Program-made: the position numbers and the translations under genes
Assembly (NCBI RefSeq): GCF_000969645.2
Contig: NZ_CP014222.1
Location: forward strand, 3,475,740-3,539,739
Direction of reading: 5' to 3'
DNA: 64,000 nucleotides
Source of the DNA: Janthinobacterium sp. B9-8
Lineage (GTDB): Bacteria > Pseudomonadota > Gammaproteobacteria > Burkholderiales > Chitinibacteraceae
Shown here: positions 1-9,252 of the stretch, in pieces
Numbering within the stretch: position 1 is the stretch's first letter
How the letters are laid out: every line of letters begins with the position of its first letter
The notes under the pieces: model-generated
Seen by the model: the letters and a program-made list of their open reading frames with translations, nothing else
What the model was told of the DNA's origin: nothing
The model's database searches: none

Positions 1-134
1 GGGCCGCCATGTAAAAACAGCACCGGCACGCCATCAGGGTTACCACATTCTTCCCAGTAAAGGGTATGCACATCATCTACGGCCAGGCGGCCGCTGCAGT
101 GGGGCTGAATTTCTGGAAACAATAAGTCGCTCAT
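1..134 (-). CDS. pip: Proline iminopeptidase, N-terminal fragment (runs off window edge)
   Basis: Only the first 44 codons are inside the window. Reading the minus strand from the ATG at 134 gives MSDLLFPEIQP, then a VDDVHTLYWEECGNPDG stretch and PVLFLHGGP. This is the conserved N-terminus of alpha/beta-hydrolase proline iminopeptidases (family S33), cytosolic enzymes that remove N-terminal proline from peptides; HGGP is the oxyanion-hole motif. A Shine-Dalgarno AAAGG lies about 9 bases before the ATG. The catalytic Ser, Asp and His lie outside the window, so activity cannot be judged. Confidence 0.85.
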   Translation of the reverse strand, partial: MSDLLFPEIQPHCSGRLAVDDVHTLYWEECGNPDGVPVLFLHGG

Positions 135-202
135 TCATTAACCTTTGTAAGATGGATGCAAAACAGGGGCATTGCTGCCCCTATTTATGCCAAATCTGCA
201 AA

Positions 203-1969
203 TCAAAAACCTAAGGCTCTCGCCCCTTGGTAAAAGACAAACGACAGCACCCAAGCGAGTAATAAAGAATAGACCACAGAGAAAGTCGTTAGCGCTACGC
301 TATTCGATTCCTTGCGCATGGCCGCAATAGTAGAAACGCAGGGCACATAGGTCAATGAAAATAGCATAAAGCTATAAGCCGATACCGGATCAAGCACGAT
401 AGATAAATGATGTGCCAAGGCAGGGCCGTCTTGCCCAGCAATCACCGCTAGCGCACCCAACACCACTTCTTTAGCCACAAAGCCAAACATTAAAGCAATC
501 GACAGCTCGGCCTGAATACCGATCGGCGATAGCACCGGCTGAAAAAATTCCGCAATCATGGTGGAATAACTGTGTTGTGGGTTTGGATAATTACTCAACA
601 GCCACACCAAGACCACACCAATCACAATCATAGTCGTCGCCAAGCGCACAAAGCCTGCAGCCTCGCCCCAGCCACGTAAAAATATTTGCCGCAACACAGG
701 AAAGCGATAAGGCGGCAGCTCTAGTGTAAACGGCTCAGTCGATTTAAAGCGGCCACGCAGCAGGAGTGCCGTGCCCATAGAGATAAAAATACTCGCAAAA
801 TAGAGTGATAACAGCACCCAAGGCGCTTGCAGCGGACTAAACAGCGCTCCGGTTAAAAAGAGAAAAATCTGTAAACGTGCCGAGCAAAGCGAAAAAGGAA
901 TTGCCAGCATCGTCAGTAAACGCGCCTTTCTATCCCGAATCACCCTTGTTGCCATCAGCGCAGGCACATTGCAGCCAAAGCCCATCATCAGCATCACAAA
1001 GCCGCGCCCATCCATGCCGAGGCGTGCCATCAGCCCATCCATCATAAAGGCCGCACGGGAGAAATAACCCGAGTCTTCAATAATGGCCATCAGGCAAAAG
1101 AACAGAAAAATAATCGGGATAAAAGTCAGTACCGTACTCAGCCCATCGTACACACCATTCACCAAAAGCCCCGCTAAAAAAGGCGGCCATGTGGCTGCAG
1201 CGGGCACAAGTGCCGCCTGTTTAAACCATTCCAAACCATCGCCTACCGCATCTTGCATCGGCACGCCCAAGACATAGGTCAGCTGAAACAGACAAAACAT
1301 CATCAAAACAAAAATAGGCAGGCCCAGCCAGGGGTGAAGAATCCAGCGATCCAGCATGGCGCTTGGGCCTGGCGCTAATACGGCGGGCCGGTCAATAAAA
1401 CGCGCATAGAGGCGTGCCTCTTCATCATGCAAAGATTCAGAGCGTGGCGCGGCTGCCAAATCAATTTGCCGAGGCGGCTGATGGCTGATCAAGCGATTCA
1501 AAGCGTCTTTAAGTTCGCTGATTCCTAGGCCATGTTTGGCGCTTATTTTTAATACGGGGCAAGCTAATTGCTCGGCCAGCCCTTGCACATTAATTTGTAC
1601 CCCTGCTTGCTTGGCCTCATCGCTCATATTCAGCGCAACCACCAAGGGCGCGCCCAGCGCTTTAAGCTGCAAAGCCAATACCAGTTGCCGATCAAGCTGC
1701 GTTGCATTTAGCACCAAAAGAATGGCATCTAGCTCAGTTTTATTGAGAAACTCCTGAGCGAGGCGCTCATCCTCGGCCCCGCCGCTTAAATCATAAATCC
1801 CCGGCAGATCGACCATCTGCACCATAGAGCTACCGAGCAAAATACGACTAGAAGCCAATTCCACCGTTAGCCCCGGCCAATTGGCTGTACGCGCTGTGCC
1901 CCCCGTAATGCGGTTAAATAAGGTCGATTTACCGGTATTGGGCATCCCCACGAGGGCAACGCGTTTCAT
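203..1969 (-). CDS. feoB: Ferrous iron transporter FeoB (short form)
   Basis: Inner-membrane Fe2+ uptake protein with an N-terminal G-protein domain. G1 is GMPNTGKS (residues 8-15), G3 is DLPG (54-57), G4 is NMSD (114-117) and G5 starts at SAK (143-145). The membrane domain starts near residue 210. It carries both FeoB Gate regions: PALMATRVI through FSLCSARL (about 336-366) and CVSTIAAMRKE (about 545), each with the conserved cysteine. At 588 residues it is shorter than E. coli FeoB (773 residues), mainly by a shorter linker and C-terminus; no FeoC follows. Its ATG overlaps the feoA stop by 4 bases (ATGA), so translation is probably coupled. Confidence 0.95.
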   Translation of the reverse strand: MKRVALVGMPNTGKSTLFNRITGGTARTANWPGLTVELASSRILLGSSMVQMVDLPGIYDLSGGAEDERLAQEFLNKTELDAILLVLNATQLDRQLVLALQLKALGAPLVVALNMSDEAKQAGVQINVQGLAEQLACPVLKISAKHGLGISELKDALNRLISHQPPRQIDLAAAPRSESLHDEEARLYARFIDRPAVLAPGPSAMLDRWILHPWLGLPIFVLMMFCLFQLTYVLGVPMQDAVGDGLEWFKQAALVPAAATWPPFLAGLLVNGVYDGLSTVLTFIPIIFLFFCLMAIIEDSGYFSRAAFMMDGLMARLGMDGRGFVMLMMGFGCNVPALMATRVIRDRKARLLTMLAIPFSLCSARLQIFLFLTGALFSPLQAPWVLLSLYFASIFISMGTALLLRGRFKSTEPFTLELPPYRFPVLRQIFLRGWGEAAGFVRLATTMIVIGVVLVWLLSNYPNPQHSYSTMIAEFFQPVLSPIGIQAELSIALMFGFVAKEVVLGALAVIAGQDGPALAHHLSIVLDPVSAYSFMLFSLTYVPCVSTIAAMRKESNSVALTTFSVVYSLLLAWVLSFVFYQGARALGF

Positions 1970-2232
1970 ACGAGCACCCCATGCTCAGCAAGCAGAGGAT
2001 TCGCTTCGGGCAAAAGCGCGACCACAATCTGCCTTGCGGCATCGCGCCGCAGCATAAACTCGGTGCTGGCGCACCTAAGCTGCAAAGGCCCACCTAAGCA
2101 TCCTCGCCGAATCACCTCGATCTCGCGATCAGCATGCAGGCCTAAAGCCGCCAAACGCTGAGTTAGCTCGGCACTAAGCTGGCTAGAAATAATTTTAGCG
2201 GGGGTATTGGAAGGTAAATCGTAAAGAGTCAT
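1966..2232 (-). CDS. feoA: FeoA, SH3-like partner of the ferrous iron transporter
   Basis: Small cytosolic SH3-fold protein that assists FeoB. The ATG at 2232 gives 88 residues starting MTLYDLPSN, the usual FeoA length. A longer reading from 2307 adds 25 residues that do not look like FeoA. Family features are the PAKI segment, the LxxRLAALGLHADREIEVIRRG core and LRRDAARQIVV near the end. It is the first gene of a two-gene operon with feoB. No strong Shine-Dalgarno is visible before this ATG. Confidence 0.88.
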   Translation of the reverse strand: MTLYDLPSNTPAKIISSQLSAELTQRLAALGLHADREIEVIRRGCLGGPLQLRCASTEFMLRRDAARQIVVALLPEANPLLAEHGVLV

Positions 2233-2243
2233 GATAGCGGCAA

Positions 2244-2258
2244 TGAGAATGGTTTTTC
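2244..2258 (-). promoter_or_regulatory. Possible Fur box before feoAB
   Basis: TGAGAATGGTTTTTC lies about 12 bases before the feoA ATG. It matches the 7-1-7 Fur pattern TGATAATnATTATCA well in one half (6/7) and poorly in the other (4/7). Iron repression of feo by Fur is common in proteobacteria, but this match alone is weak. Confidence 0.3.
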
Positions 2259-2562
2259 TTACATTTATCATCTGCCGCATAGAGAGCAGCGTCAATTCTA
2301 AAGCCACTCAAGCTTGACCTGTATCAGCTCCAAAGCTGAGGCAAATAATTACACGCCCTGATTTACACGCCCTGATGTTATGCAACAAACCTTAAACCAC
2401 GGAGGTCACAGAGAACACGGAGTTTCACGGAGGAAAATATTCTTTGAAAAAAGCCATTTATTCTGTTCTTTTAAGCGTCTTCAAATCCTGAAGTCTGCCA
2501 TTTCTCGCTACTAGTGGTATAGATCTTCAGAGCCTCGTTGAAACTCGCCAATTAAAGGGCAT
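2259..2562. other. Intergenic stretch between feoA and purD
   Basis: No gene seen. It holds a 14-base direct repeat (TTACACGCCCTGAT, around 2350-2377) and the dispersed ACCACGGAGG element listed separately. The feoAB promoter must lie at its left end. Confidence 0.6.
2394..2460 (+). repeat. Dispersed ACCACGGAGG/CACAGAGAACAC element, copy 1
   Basis: The stretch from AACCACGGAGG through CACAGAGAACAC, GAGTTTCACGGAGGAAA and AAAGCCATTT recurs with few changes at 58324-58385, and in a more decayed form near 7578-7636. It lies only in non-coding DNA and has no open frame of its own. Confidence 0.8.
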
Positions 2563-2590
2563 AAAAAAAGCCATGCAGTGCATGGCTTTT
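2563..2590 (-). terminator. Rho-independent terminator of purD
   Basis: Stem AAAAGCCATGC / GCATGGCTTTT with a 3-base loop. On the minus strand it ends in a run of Ts, 18 bases past the purD stop codon. Confidence 0.85.
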
Positions 2591-2607
2591 CTCTTTGGCG
2601 TTAAATA

Positions 2608-3885
2608 TTACTTACGGCCAATCGCTCGCCAGCCGATATCACTACGGTATTGCGCGCCTGCAAATGAAACGCCTGCCAAGATTTGATAAGCGCGTTTTTG
2701 CGCCATTTTAAAGCTATCGCCAAAAGCCGTAACGCAAAGGACACGACCACCGGCGGTGATGGCTTCACCTTGTTCATTAAGCGTAGTACCCGCATGGAAC
2801 ACATGGCCGTCTTCTAAGGCCACCGTTGGTAGGCCTGAAATTAAATCGCCTTTACGCGGGGTTTCCGGGTAATTAGCCGCAGCCATCACCACGCCCATTG
2901 CCACACGTCTATCCCATTCGGCTTCGATCTGATCCAGCGTGCCATTGACGCCGTGTTCAAGCAGGGTGACGAAATCGCTTTTTAAACGCAACATAATCGG
3001 CTGGGTTTCAGGGTCACCAAAACGGCAGTTATATTCGATGACTTTAGGATTGCCCAAAGTATCGATCATCAGGCCAGCGTACAAAAAGCCGGTAAACACA
3101 GAGCCATCTTTAGCCATACCTTGCACGGTAGGCAAAATCACTTCCCGCATCACTTTGGCATGTACATCAGGCGTCACCACAGGCGCTGGGCTATACGCGC
3201 CCATGCCACCGGTATTTGGGCCTTCATCGCCATCCAGAAGGCGTTTATGATCCTGGCTAGAAGCCATCGCCAGCACATTCTTGCCATCGACCATCACAAT
3301 AAAGCTGGCTTCTTCTCCAACCAGACACTCTTCGATCACCACCCGAGCGCCCGCATCACCAAATTTATTATCCGACAACATGGAATCAACCGCAGCGTGC
3401 GCTTCATCCAGCGTCATCGCCACCACCACACCCTTGCCAGCCGCCAGACCATCGGCCTTAATCACAATCGGCGCGCCCTGCGCCTTGATATAAGCGTGCG
3501 CTTCATCTGCGTTGGCAAAGGTCTGGTAAGCCGCGGTGGGAATACCATGGCGCTGCATAAAGGCTTTGGCAAAATCTTTAGACCATTCCAGCTGTGCGGC
3601 GGCGCGGGTTGGGCCAAATATTTTTAAATCTGCAGCGCGAAAAGCATCAACCACACCTTGCGACAATGGTGCTTCTGGCCCCACGACGGTGATGGCAATA
3701 TTTTCTGCTTTTGCAAACTCAATCAGCTCATCAATCGCCGAGATATCAACATTAATTAAGTCTTTTTCCAGTGCCGTACCCGCATTACCTGGCGCCACAA
3801 ATACTTTACCTACACGTTCAGATTGGGCAATTTTCCAAGCCAATGCATGCTCACGACCACCCGAACCAATTATCAAAATATTCAT
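2608..3885 (-). CDS. purD: Phosphoribosylamine--glycine ligase (GARS)
   Basis: Second step of de novo purine synthesis: phosphoribosylamine + glycine + ATP gives GAR. The 425-residue length is normal. The N-terminus has GSGGREHALAWK, the ATP-grasp core has KADGLAAGKGVVVA (about 143-156), then GPNTGGMGAYSPAP and the metal-site segment IEYNCRFGDPETQ. It follows the pagP-like gene by 14 bases and is probably co-transcribed with it; purH lies further upstream on the same strand, so this is a purH-pagP-purD transcription unit ending at the hairpin just downstream. Confidence 0.97.
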   Translation of the reverse strand: MNILIIGSGGREHALAWKIAQSERVGKVFVAPGNAGTALEKDLINVDISAIDELIEFAKAENIAITVVGPEAPLSQGVVDAFRAADLKIFGPTRAAAQLEWSKDFAKAFMQRHGIPTAAYQTFANADEAHAYIKAQGAPIVIKADGLAAGKGVVVAMTLDEAHAAVDSMLSDNKFGDAGARVVIEECLVGEEASFIVMVDGKNVLAMASSQDHKRLLDGDEGPNTGGMGAYSPAPVVTPDVHAKVMREVILPTVQGMAKDGSVFTGFLYAGLMIDTLGNPKVIEYNCRFGDPETQPIMLRLKSDFVTLLEHGVNGTLDQIEAEWDRRVAMGVVMAAANYPETPRKGDLISGLPTVALEDGHVFHAGTTLNEQGEAITAGGRVLCVTAFGDSFKMAQKRAYQILAGVSFAGAQYRSDIGWRAIGRK

Positions 3886-3899
3886 TAATTTATTTCCTG

Positions 3900-4457
3900 T
3901 TAATCGAATTCGTAGCGGCCAAAAACATAAGCCACATTGCCATTATTCAGTTGGCCATTCAGCCTTGGGATAAAGGTGCCAATCAAAGAGGCCTTGCCGT
4001 AGCGAATCGATGCAATAGGCAAAGGCGCAGGAAACGGTATTCCACCGATCACATCTTGACGTGAAATAAGCTGTAAAGACATTCCCAAGCCCGCTGATAA
4101 CTCCCCAACAATCGGCCAATACCAAAGACGCATATAGCCAACCTGCAGTTGTGCCTGATTATGCGAATCAGCAAAAATCATCCCGTAGATAAATTCCTGA
4201 TTATTGTTTTCATCCGTAATGCGCTTACCCAAGCCGCCACCGTAAGCAAACTCTTGAAAGTCTTCAAGCTTGTCAGCGGTATAAGTTGAACGGTCATGCC
4301 AGGAATAACCGGAAACCAGCAGATCATTCTTACCTTCCCTATTTATTTTATCCACACGCTGACAAGCAGCCGTCGCCCAATCCCACATATTGGAGCAATC
4401 TATTGCAGATGCAGGTAAGGCGATCAGCAAGCAAAGAGTGGCAAACAGTTTTTTCAT
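3900..4457 (-). CDS. pagP: PagP-like lipid A palmitoyltransferase
   Basis: Outer-membrane beta-barrel enzyme that moves palmitate from phospholipid to lipid A. The ATG at 4457 gives 185 residues with a signal peptide (MKKLFATLCLLIALPASA, cut after residue 18). The family's catalytic residues are present: His54 in YSWHDR, and Asp97-Ser98 in FADSHN. The C-terminal strands IPFPAPLPIASIRYG, FIPRLNG and NNGNVAYVFGRYEF match PagP closely. A TTG at 4469 is an alternative start, less likely. Its position between purH and purD is unusual, since purine genes and lipid A remodelling share no pathway. Enterobacterial pagP is induced by PhoPQ; no PhoP box is obvious here. Confidence 0.85.
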   Translation of the reverse strand: MKKLFATLCLLIALPASAIDCSNMWDWATAACQRVDKINREGKNDLLVSGYSWHDRSTYTADKLEDFQEFAYGGGLGKRITDENNNQEFIYGMIFADSHNQAQLQVGYMRLWYWPIVGELSAGLGMSLQLISRQDVIGGIPFPAPLPIASIRYGKASLIGTFIPRLNGQLNNGNVAYVFGRYEFD

Positions 4458-4584
4458 CTTCTCAACCAAAATATTTCACAAGCACCGACGCATCGTCGGC
4501 AACTCAAGTAAACACACAGCTCAATACCATAAACTCAATGAGCGGAGAATTTCTTCCCCGCTTTTAGATATTCTATCTGCCAAA

Positions 4585-6147
4585 TTAATGACGGAAATGA
4601 CGAATTCCTGTCACGACCATCGCAATACCATGCTCATCTGCAGCAGCAATCACTTCATCGTCACGCACCGAACCGCCCGGCTGGATGATTGCGGCAACAC
4701 CGTTCTCTGCAATCACATCTACGCCATCACGGAAGGGGAAGAAGGCATCAGAAGCGGCCACCGAGCCACGTAAATCCAGACCCGCAGCCTTGGCTTTAAT
4801 CGCCGCAATTTTGGTGGAATCCACACGGCTCATCTGGCCAGCGCCCACACCCAGTGTTTGGCCTTTACCGCAGAATACAATGGCGTTTGATTTAACAAAC
4901 TTGGCCACATTCCAGGCAAACAGCAGATCTTTAAGCTGAGCTTCTGTTGGCTGCAGCTTGGTAACTACTTTCAAGTCATTCAAGGTCAGAATGTGTGAAT
5001 CCGGTGTTTGCACCAGCAAGCCACCGCCTACGCGCTTCACATCAAAGCGATTAGCGCCCTGCTCTACCGGCACTTCCAGTACGCGAACATTTTGCTTTTT
5101 AGCCAGCAATGCCAGTGCTTCGGCGGTATAGGCAGGCGCAATCAATACTTCCATAAATTGCTTGGAAACCGCTTCTGCCGTATCGGCATCCACCGTTTGG
5201 TTAAACGCGATAATGCCGCCAAATGCACTAGTGGTATCGGTTGCAAAAGCAAGACGATACGCTGAGTAACTATCACTCCCTAAGCCCACACCGCAGGGAT
5301 TAGCGTGCTTCACAATCACGCAAGCTGGCTCTGCAAACTGCTTCACGCATTCCCATGCCGCATCAGAATCAGCCACATTGTTGTAGCTTAACTCTTTACC
5401 TTGTAATTGCTTGTAAGCAGCAAGGCTGCCCATGGCCGGATCGATATCACGATAGAAAGCCGCACTTTGATGCGGATTTTCGCCGTAGCGCATGTCTTGC
5501 ACTTTAACGAACTGCATATTCAGGCGATCTGGGTAAGATTTTTTCTCGCCGTCGCTAGTAAGCGACGTCAGGTAGTTAGAAATCGCACCATCGTAAGCAG
5601 CGGTATGACTAAAGGCTTTTTTTGCCAGCACTTTACGCGTTGCCAGTAATAAAGCCCCATCGTTAGCTTGCATTTCTTTGATCAGATCAGCGTAATCGCT
5701 GGCATCAGTCACAATCGCTACATGCGCATGGTTTTTAGCGGCAGAGCGCACCATGGCCGGGCCGCCGATATCGATGTTTTCGATGGCATCTTCATAGCAG
5801 CAATCAGGCTTGGCAATGGTCGCTTCAAACGGGTAGAGGTTCACACACACCAAATCGATATTGCCAATCTGATGCTCTGCCATCGTAGCAACGTGTGCAG
5901 GTAAATCGCGACGACCCAAAATGCCGCCGTGAATTTTTGGATGCAGCGTTTTTACACGCCCATCGAGCATTTCAGGAAAGCCGGTGTAATCAGCCACTTC
6001 GATCACAGGCACGCCGTTGTCGCTAAATAATTTGGCGGTCCCACCGGTCGACAAAATTTCGACGCCTTGCGCTGCCAATGCCTTGGCAAAATCGAGCACA
6101 CCGGTTTTATCGGATACGCTGATGAGCGCACGGGTAATTTTGGTCAT
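4585..6147 (-). CDS. purH: Bifunctional AICAR transformylase / IMP cyclohydrolase
   Basis: Last two steps of IMP synthesis. The 520 residues comprise an N-terminal MGS-like cyclohydrolase domain ([18 protein letters not shown], then STGGTAKLF and [12 protein letters not shown]) and a C-terminal transformylase domain with [13 protein letters not shown], the catalytic KHANPCG motif and DAFFPFRD near the end. It lies upstream of the pagP-like gene and purD on the minus strand and 67 bases after fis. Confidence 0.97.
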   Translation of the reverse strand: MTKITRALISVSDKTGVLDFAKALAAQGVEILSTGGTAKLFSDNGVPVIEVADYTGFPEMLDGRVKTLHPKIHGGILGRRDLPAHVATMAEHQIGNIDLVCVNLYPFEATIAKPDCCYEDAIENIDIGGPAMVRSAAKNHAHVAIVTDASDYADLIKEMQANDGALLLATRKVLAKKAFSHTAAYDGAISNYLTSLTSDGEKKSYPDRLNMQFVKVQDMRYGENPHQSAAFYRDIDPAMGSLAAYKQLQGKELSYNNVADSDAAWECVKQFAEPACVIVKHANPCGVGLGSDSYSAYRLAFATDTTSAFGGIIAFNQTVDADTAEAVSKQFMEVLIAPAYTAEALALLAKKQNVRVLEVPVEQGANRFDVKRVGGGLLVQTPDSHILTLNDLKVVTKLQPTEAQLKDLLFAWNVAKFVKSNAIVFCGKGQTLGVGAGQMSRVDSTKIAAIKAKAAGLDLRGSVAASDAFFPFRDGVDVIAENGVAAIIQPGGSVRDDEVIAAADEHGIAMVVTGIRHFRH

Positions 6148-6214
6148 GATTTCAGCTTCCCTGTGTATATAAACAATCTGGCTTGGTAAAAACCTGAACT
6201 ACGCTTACGCGCAA

Positions 6215-6454
6215 TTACAGCAAATCATAAATCTGTAATTTCTTACGCAGGGTATTGCGGTTAATACCCAGCATATCGGCCGCTCGGGTCTGATTGCCCT
6301 CTACGCGTTCTAATACTAATTCTAACAGTGGCTTTTCAACACGAGCCAAGACCATATCGTACATTGCACACGGCGGTTCGCCGTCCAGGTCCTGGAAATA
6401 CTGGTCGAGAGAAGCGTAAATCGCCTCGGCGATCAGATCGGTTTGAGTACTCAT
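6215..6454 (-). CDS. fis: Fis-family nucleoid DNA-binding protein
   Basis: 79 residues, slightly shorter than E. coli Fis (98). The C-terminal helix-turn-helix is clear: LVLERVEGNQTRAADMLG followed by INRNTLRKKLQIYDLL. Fis bends DNA and modulates stable-RNA and recombination loci. Its ATG overlaps the dusB stop by 4 bases (ATGA); dusB-fis is the classic proteobacterial pair. Confidence 0.93.
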   Translation of the reverse strand: MSTQTDLIAEAIYASLDQYFQDLDGEPPCAMYDMVLARVEKPLLELVLERVEGNQTRAADMLGINRNTLRKKLQIYDLL

Positions 6455-7521
6455 AAATCTCCCGATTCATTTTTTTGTGATTCTGTATCTACGGCTAAAT
6501 CTTCGTACTGCAAGCGCTCACCAAGGGTAAGCAAGCCATCAAAGTAATTGCGGGTGGCGTTGGCCTGCCCTAAAGTTGATTCCTGAGCATACATAGACTG
6601 GCGAAATTCATTACTGCCTCGTAAACCCTTGGTGTACCAAGCGATATGTTTACGCGCGATACGGCAACCTGAATACTCACCATAAAAGGCATATAAATCA
6701 TCCAGATGGCCGAGCAATACATCGCGAACCTCTACCACTTCGGGCGCGGGCAAAAGCTCACCGCTAGCCAGATAATGGGCAATTTCGCGGAAAATCCACG
6801 GCCTACCCTGCGCTGCCCGCCCAATCATAATTGCATCTGCACCGGTTTCTTTAAGCACCAGCGCCGCTTTTTGCGGGCTATCAATATCGCCATTGGCGAT
6901 CACAGGAATCTGAATCGATTGTTTTACTTGAGCAATCAAAGCATAGCGCGCGTTGCCCAAGTACATATCTTCACGCGTTCGGCCATGAATAGCCAGCGCG
7001 GCTATCCCTGCTTCTTCAGCTATTTTGGCCACACGCATAATGTTTTCTTCGCCATTGGCAAAGCCCAAGCGGGTTTTCAGTGTAACTGGCACATCTACGG
7101 CGCGCACCACGGCATGCAGAATCTTTGCAACTAAGTCTTCATTTTGCAACAGGGCTGAACCCGCCAGCTTATTGCAAACCTTTTTAACCGGGCAGCCCAT
7201 ATTAATATCAATGATTTGCGCACCGTGCGCCACATTATGCCGCGCAGCTGCGGCGAGTAATTCCGGGTCAGAACCGGCAATTTGCGCAGAAACCGGCGCA
7301 AGTTCACCTTCAAAATTAGCGCGGTGTAAGGTCTTCTGGTGCGAACGCATGCTGCTGTCAGCCGTAATCATCTCGCTCACCGCATGCCCCGCGCCAAATC
7401 GCTTGCAAAGCATGCGAAAAGGACGATCGGTCACACCCGCCATGGGAGCGACAATCAGATTATTTACAAGGGGATAGGGGCCGATATGCATATGCTGCTG
7501 GCGCAGTAAAAGGCCGCGCAT
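6451..7521 (-). CDS. dusB: tRNA-dihydrouridine synthase B
   Basis: FMN enzyme reducing uridine to dihydrouridine in the tRNA D-loop. The TIM barrel starts with NNLIVAPMAGVTDRPFR. The catalytic cysteine is in INMGCPVKKVCNKLAGSALL, and the FMN-phosphate site is ANGDIDSPQKA with GADAIMIGRAAQGRPW. The ATG at 7521 has an AGG about 9 bases upstream. An internal ATG at 7491 (MHIGPYPLVNN) would fit the family start equally well. First gene of the dusB-fis pair. Confidence 0.94.
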   Translation of the reverse strand: MRGLLLRQQHMHIGPYPLVNNLIVAPMAGVTDRPFRMLCKRFGAGHAVSEMITADSSMRSHQKTLHRANFEGELAPVSAQIAGSDPELLAAAARHNVAHGAQIIDINMGCPVKKVCNKLAGSALLQNEDLVAKILHAVVRAVDVPVTLKTRLGFANGEENIMRVAKIAEEAGIAALAIHGRTREDMYLGNARYALIAQVKQSIQIPVIANGDIDSPQKAALVLKETGADAIMIGRAAQGRPWIFREIAHYLASGELLPAPEVVEVRDVLLGHLDDLYAFYGEYSGCRIARKHIAWYTKGLRGSNEFRQSMYAQESTLGQANATRNYFDGLLTLGERLQYEDLAVDTESQKNESGDL

Positions 7522-7577
7522 TCTAACGCCTGCCTAATTTTTAAGCAACAGCCTTAAAGCGGATTTTTGTGAAAAAA

Positions 7578-7636
7578 CCTTAAATCTGTAGGCACAGAGA
7601 ACACAGAATTTAAAAGGAAGAACACGGAGAAACCAC
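7578..7636 (+). repeat. Degenerate copy of the ACCACGGAGG dispersed element
   Basis: TTAAATCTGTAGGCACAGAG, ACACAG, GGAAGAACACGGAGAAACCAC recall the copies at 2394 and 58324 but are decayed. A short GCCACCCTAC motif of the GTAGGGTGG family follows at about 7735-7744. The rest of 7522-7750 shows no gene. Confidence 0.5.
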
Positions 7637-7753
7637 AAGTTAGAACAAAGGCGGCATGCAACGCTTTGGTGATCGCTAATGCTTTACAAGCATCGCATCA
7701 TGCTTAGGGCGATCCAGCATTGCTCGAGGGTTTCAGCCACCCTACATTTTTGC

Positions 7754-7787
7754 AAAAAAACAGCGAGCCCGCAGGCTCGCTGTTTTT
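7754..7787 (-). terminator. Terminator of gatCAB
   Basis: Perfect 9-bp stem CAGCGAGCC / GGCTCGCTG with a CGCA loop, flanked by As and Ts. On the minus strand it ends in a T-run just past gatB. It is symmetric enough to act on both strands. Confidence 0.85.
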
Positions 7788-7803
7788 AATGGCTAGGCAA
7801 TAA

Positions 7804-9231
7804 TCAGCTTAGCTTCTTGGTCAGAATCTCGGTCACCATCGCTGGGTTGGCTTTTCCCTTGCTGGCCTTCATGCACTGGCCCATTAAGGAGTTAATCGCG
7901 GCTAGCTTACCGCTCTTATACTCTTCAACTGCCTTGGCGTTCGCTGCCAGCACTTCGTCGATAATGGCTTCGATTGCGCCGGTATCGGTGGTTTGCTTCA
8001 GGCCATCGCGCTCGATAATGACATCCGCTACGTCACCTGATTCCCACATTTTTTTCAGCACATCTTTGGCAGTTTTATTGTTGATGGTGTTATCCATCAC
8101 CCGCTTCACTAAGCCAGCTAAAGCTGCGGCAGAAACAGGGCTATCACCAATCGATTTTTCTTCACGATTCAGCGTGGCAGAAACATCGCCCATAATCCAG
8201 TTAGCGGCGAGCTTTGCGTCCGCGCCTGCGGCAACCATCGCTTCAAAGTACAGCGCCATATCTTTAGAGCTGGTCAAGGTGCTGGCGTCATAGGCCGATA
8301 AACCGTATTGCGCGCTAAAGCGCTCGCGCATCAACTGCGGCAGCTCGCTCATTTCACTCTTAACGCGCTCAATCCAGTCTTCAGAGATGCAAAGCGGCGG
8401 CAAATCCGGGTCTGGGAAATAGCGGTAATCATGCGCGTCTTCCTTACTGCGCATCATGCGGGTTTCGCCGCTATCTGGGTCAAACAGAATCGTTGCTTGC
8501 TGAATCTTATGGCCGTCTTCGATCTGATCGATTTGCCACTGCGTTTCAAACTTGATCGCTTGTTCCATAAACTTAAAGCTGTTCAAGTTTTTAATTTCAC
8601 GGCGCGTGCCAAATTCTTTCTGGCCTTCCGGGCGAACAGAAACATTCACGTCACAACGAAAACTGCCTTCCTGCATATTGCCATCGCAAATACCGATCCA
8701 TGTCACCAAGCTATGTAAGGCTTTTGCGTAAGCAACGGCCTCGGCAGCGGAGCGCATTTCTGGCTCGGAAACGATTTCCAGCAGCGGTGTACCGGCACGG
8801 TTCAGATCAATACCGGTCATGCCGTGGCAATCTTCGTGCACCGATTTACCCGCGTCTTCTTCCAAGTGAGCGCGCGTCACATTAATGACTTTCGTGACGT
8901 CGCCAACCTGAATCTCAATCGTACCGCCCTCAACCACCGGCAGTTCAAACTGGCTGATCTGGTAGCCCTTAGGCAAATCAGGGTAAAAATAGTTTTTACG
9001 CGCAAAAATCGACTTACGATTAATCTTGCCGCCAATCGCTAGGCCCAGCTGAATCGCACGCTCTACCGCGCCACGGTTCATTACCGGCAAGGCACCCGGC
9101 ATCGCTACATCGACGACCGAAGTCTGTGTATTTGGCTCAGCGCCGTAAGCGGTGCTGGCGCTGGAAAAAATTTTCGACTGAGTCGAGAGCTGGGTATGCA
9201 CTTCCAGCCCGATCACTACTTCCCATTTCAT
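7804..9231 (-). CDS. gatB: Asp/Glu-tRNA(Asn/Gln) amidotransferase subunit B
   Basis: tRNA-binding and kinase/transamidation subunit that converts Glu-tRNA(Gln) and/or Asp-tRNA(Asn). The 475 residues start [17 protein letters not shown], then [25 protein letters not shown] and HLEEDAGKS, all GatB signatures, and end in the YqeY-like tail. It is 21 bases from gatA and is the last gene of gatCAB. Confidence 0.97.
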   Translation of the reverse strand: MKWEVVIGLEVHTQLSTQSKIFSSASTAYGAEPNTQTSVVDVAMPGALPVMNRGAVERAIQLGLAIGGKINRKSIFARKNYFYPDLPKGYQISQFELPVVEGGTIEIQVGDVTKVINVTRAHLEEDAGKSVHEDCHGMTGIDLNRAGTPLLEIVSEPEMRSAAEAVAYAKALHSLVTWIGICDGNMQEGSFRCDVNVSVRPEGQKEFGTRREIKNLNSFKFMEQAIKFETQWQIDQIEDGHKIQQATILFDPDSGETRMMRSKEDAHDYRYFPDPDLPPLCISEDWIERVKSEMSELPQLMRERFSAQYGLSAYDASTLTSSKDMALYFEAMVAAGADAKLAANWIMGDVSATLNREEKSIGDSPVSAAALAGLVKRVMDNTINNKTAKDVLKKMWESGDVADVIIERDGLKQTTDTGAIEAIIDEVLAANAKAVEEYKSGKLAAINSLMGQCMKASKGKANPAMVTEILTKKLS

Positions 9232-9252
9232 TTTGGTGATTCCTGTGACGGG

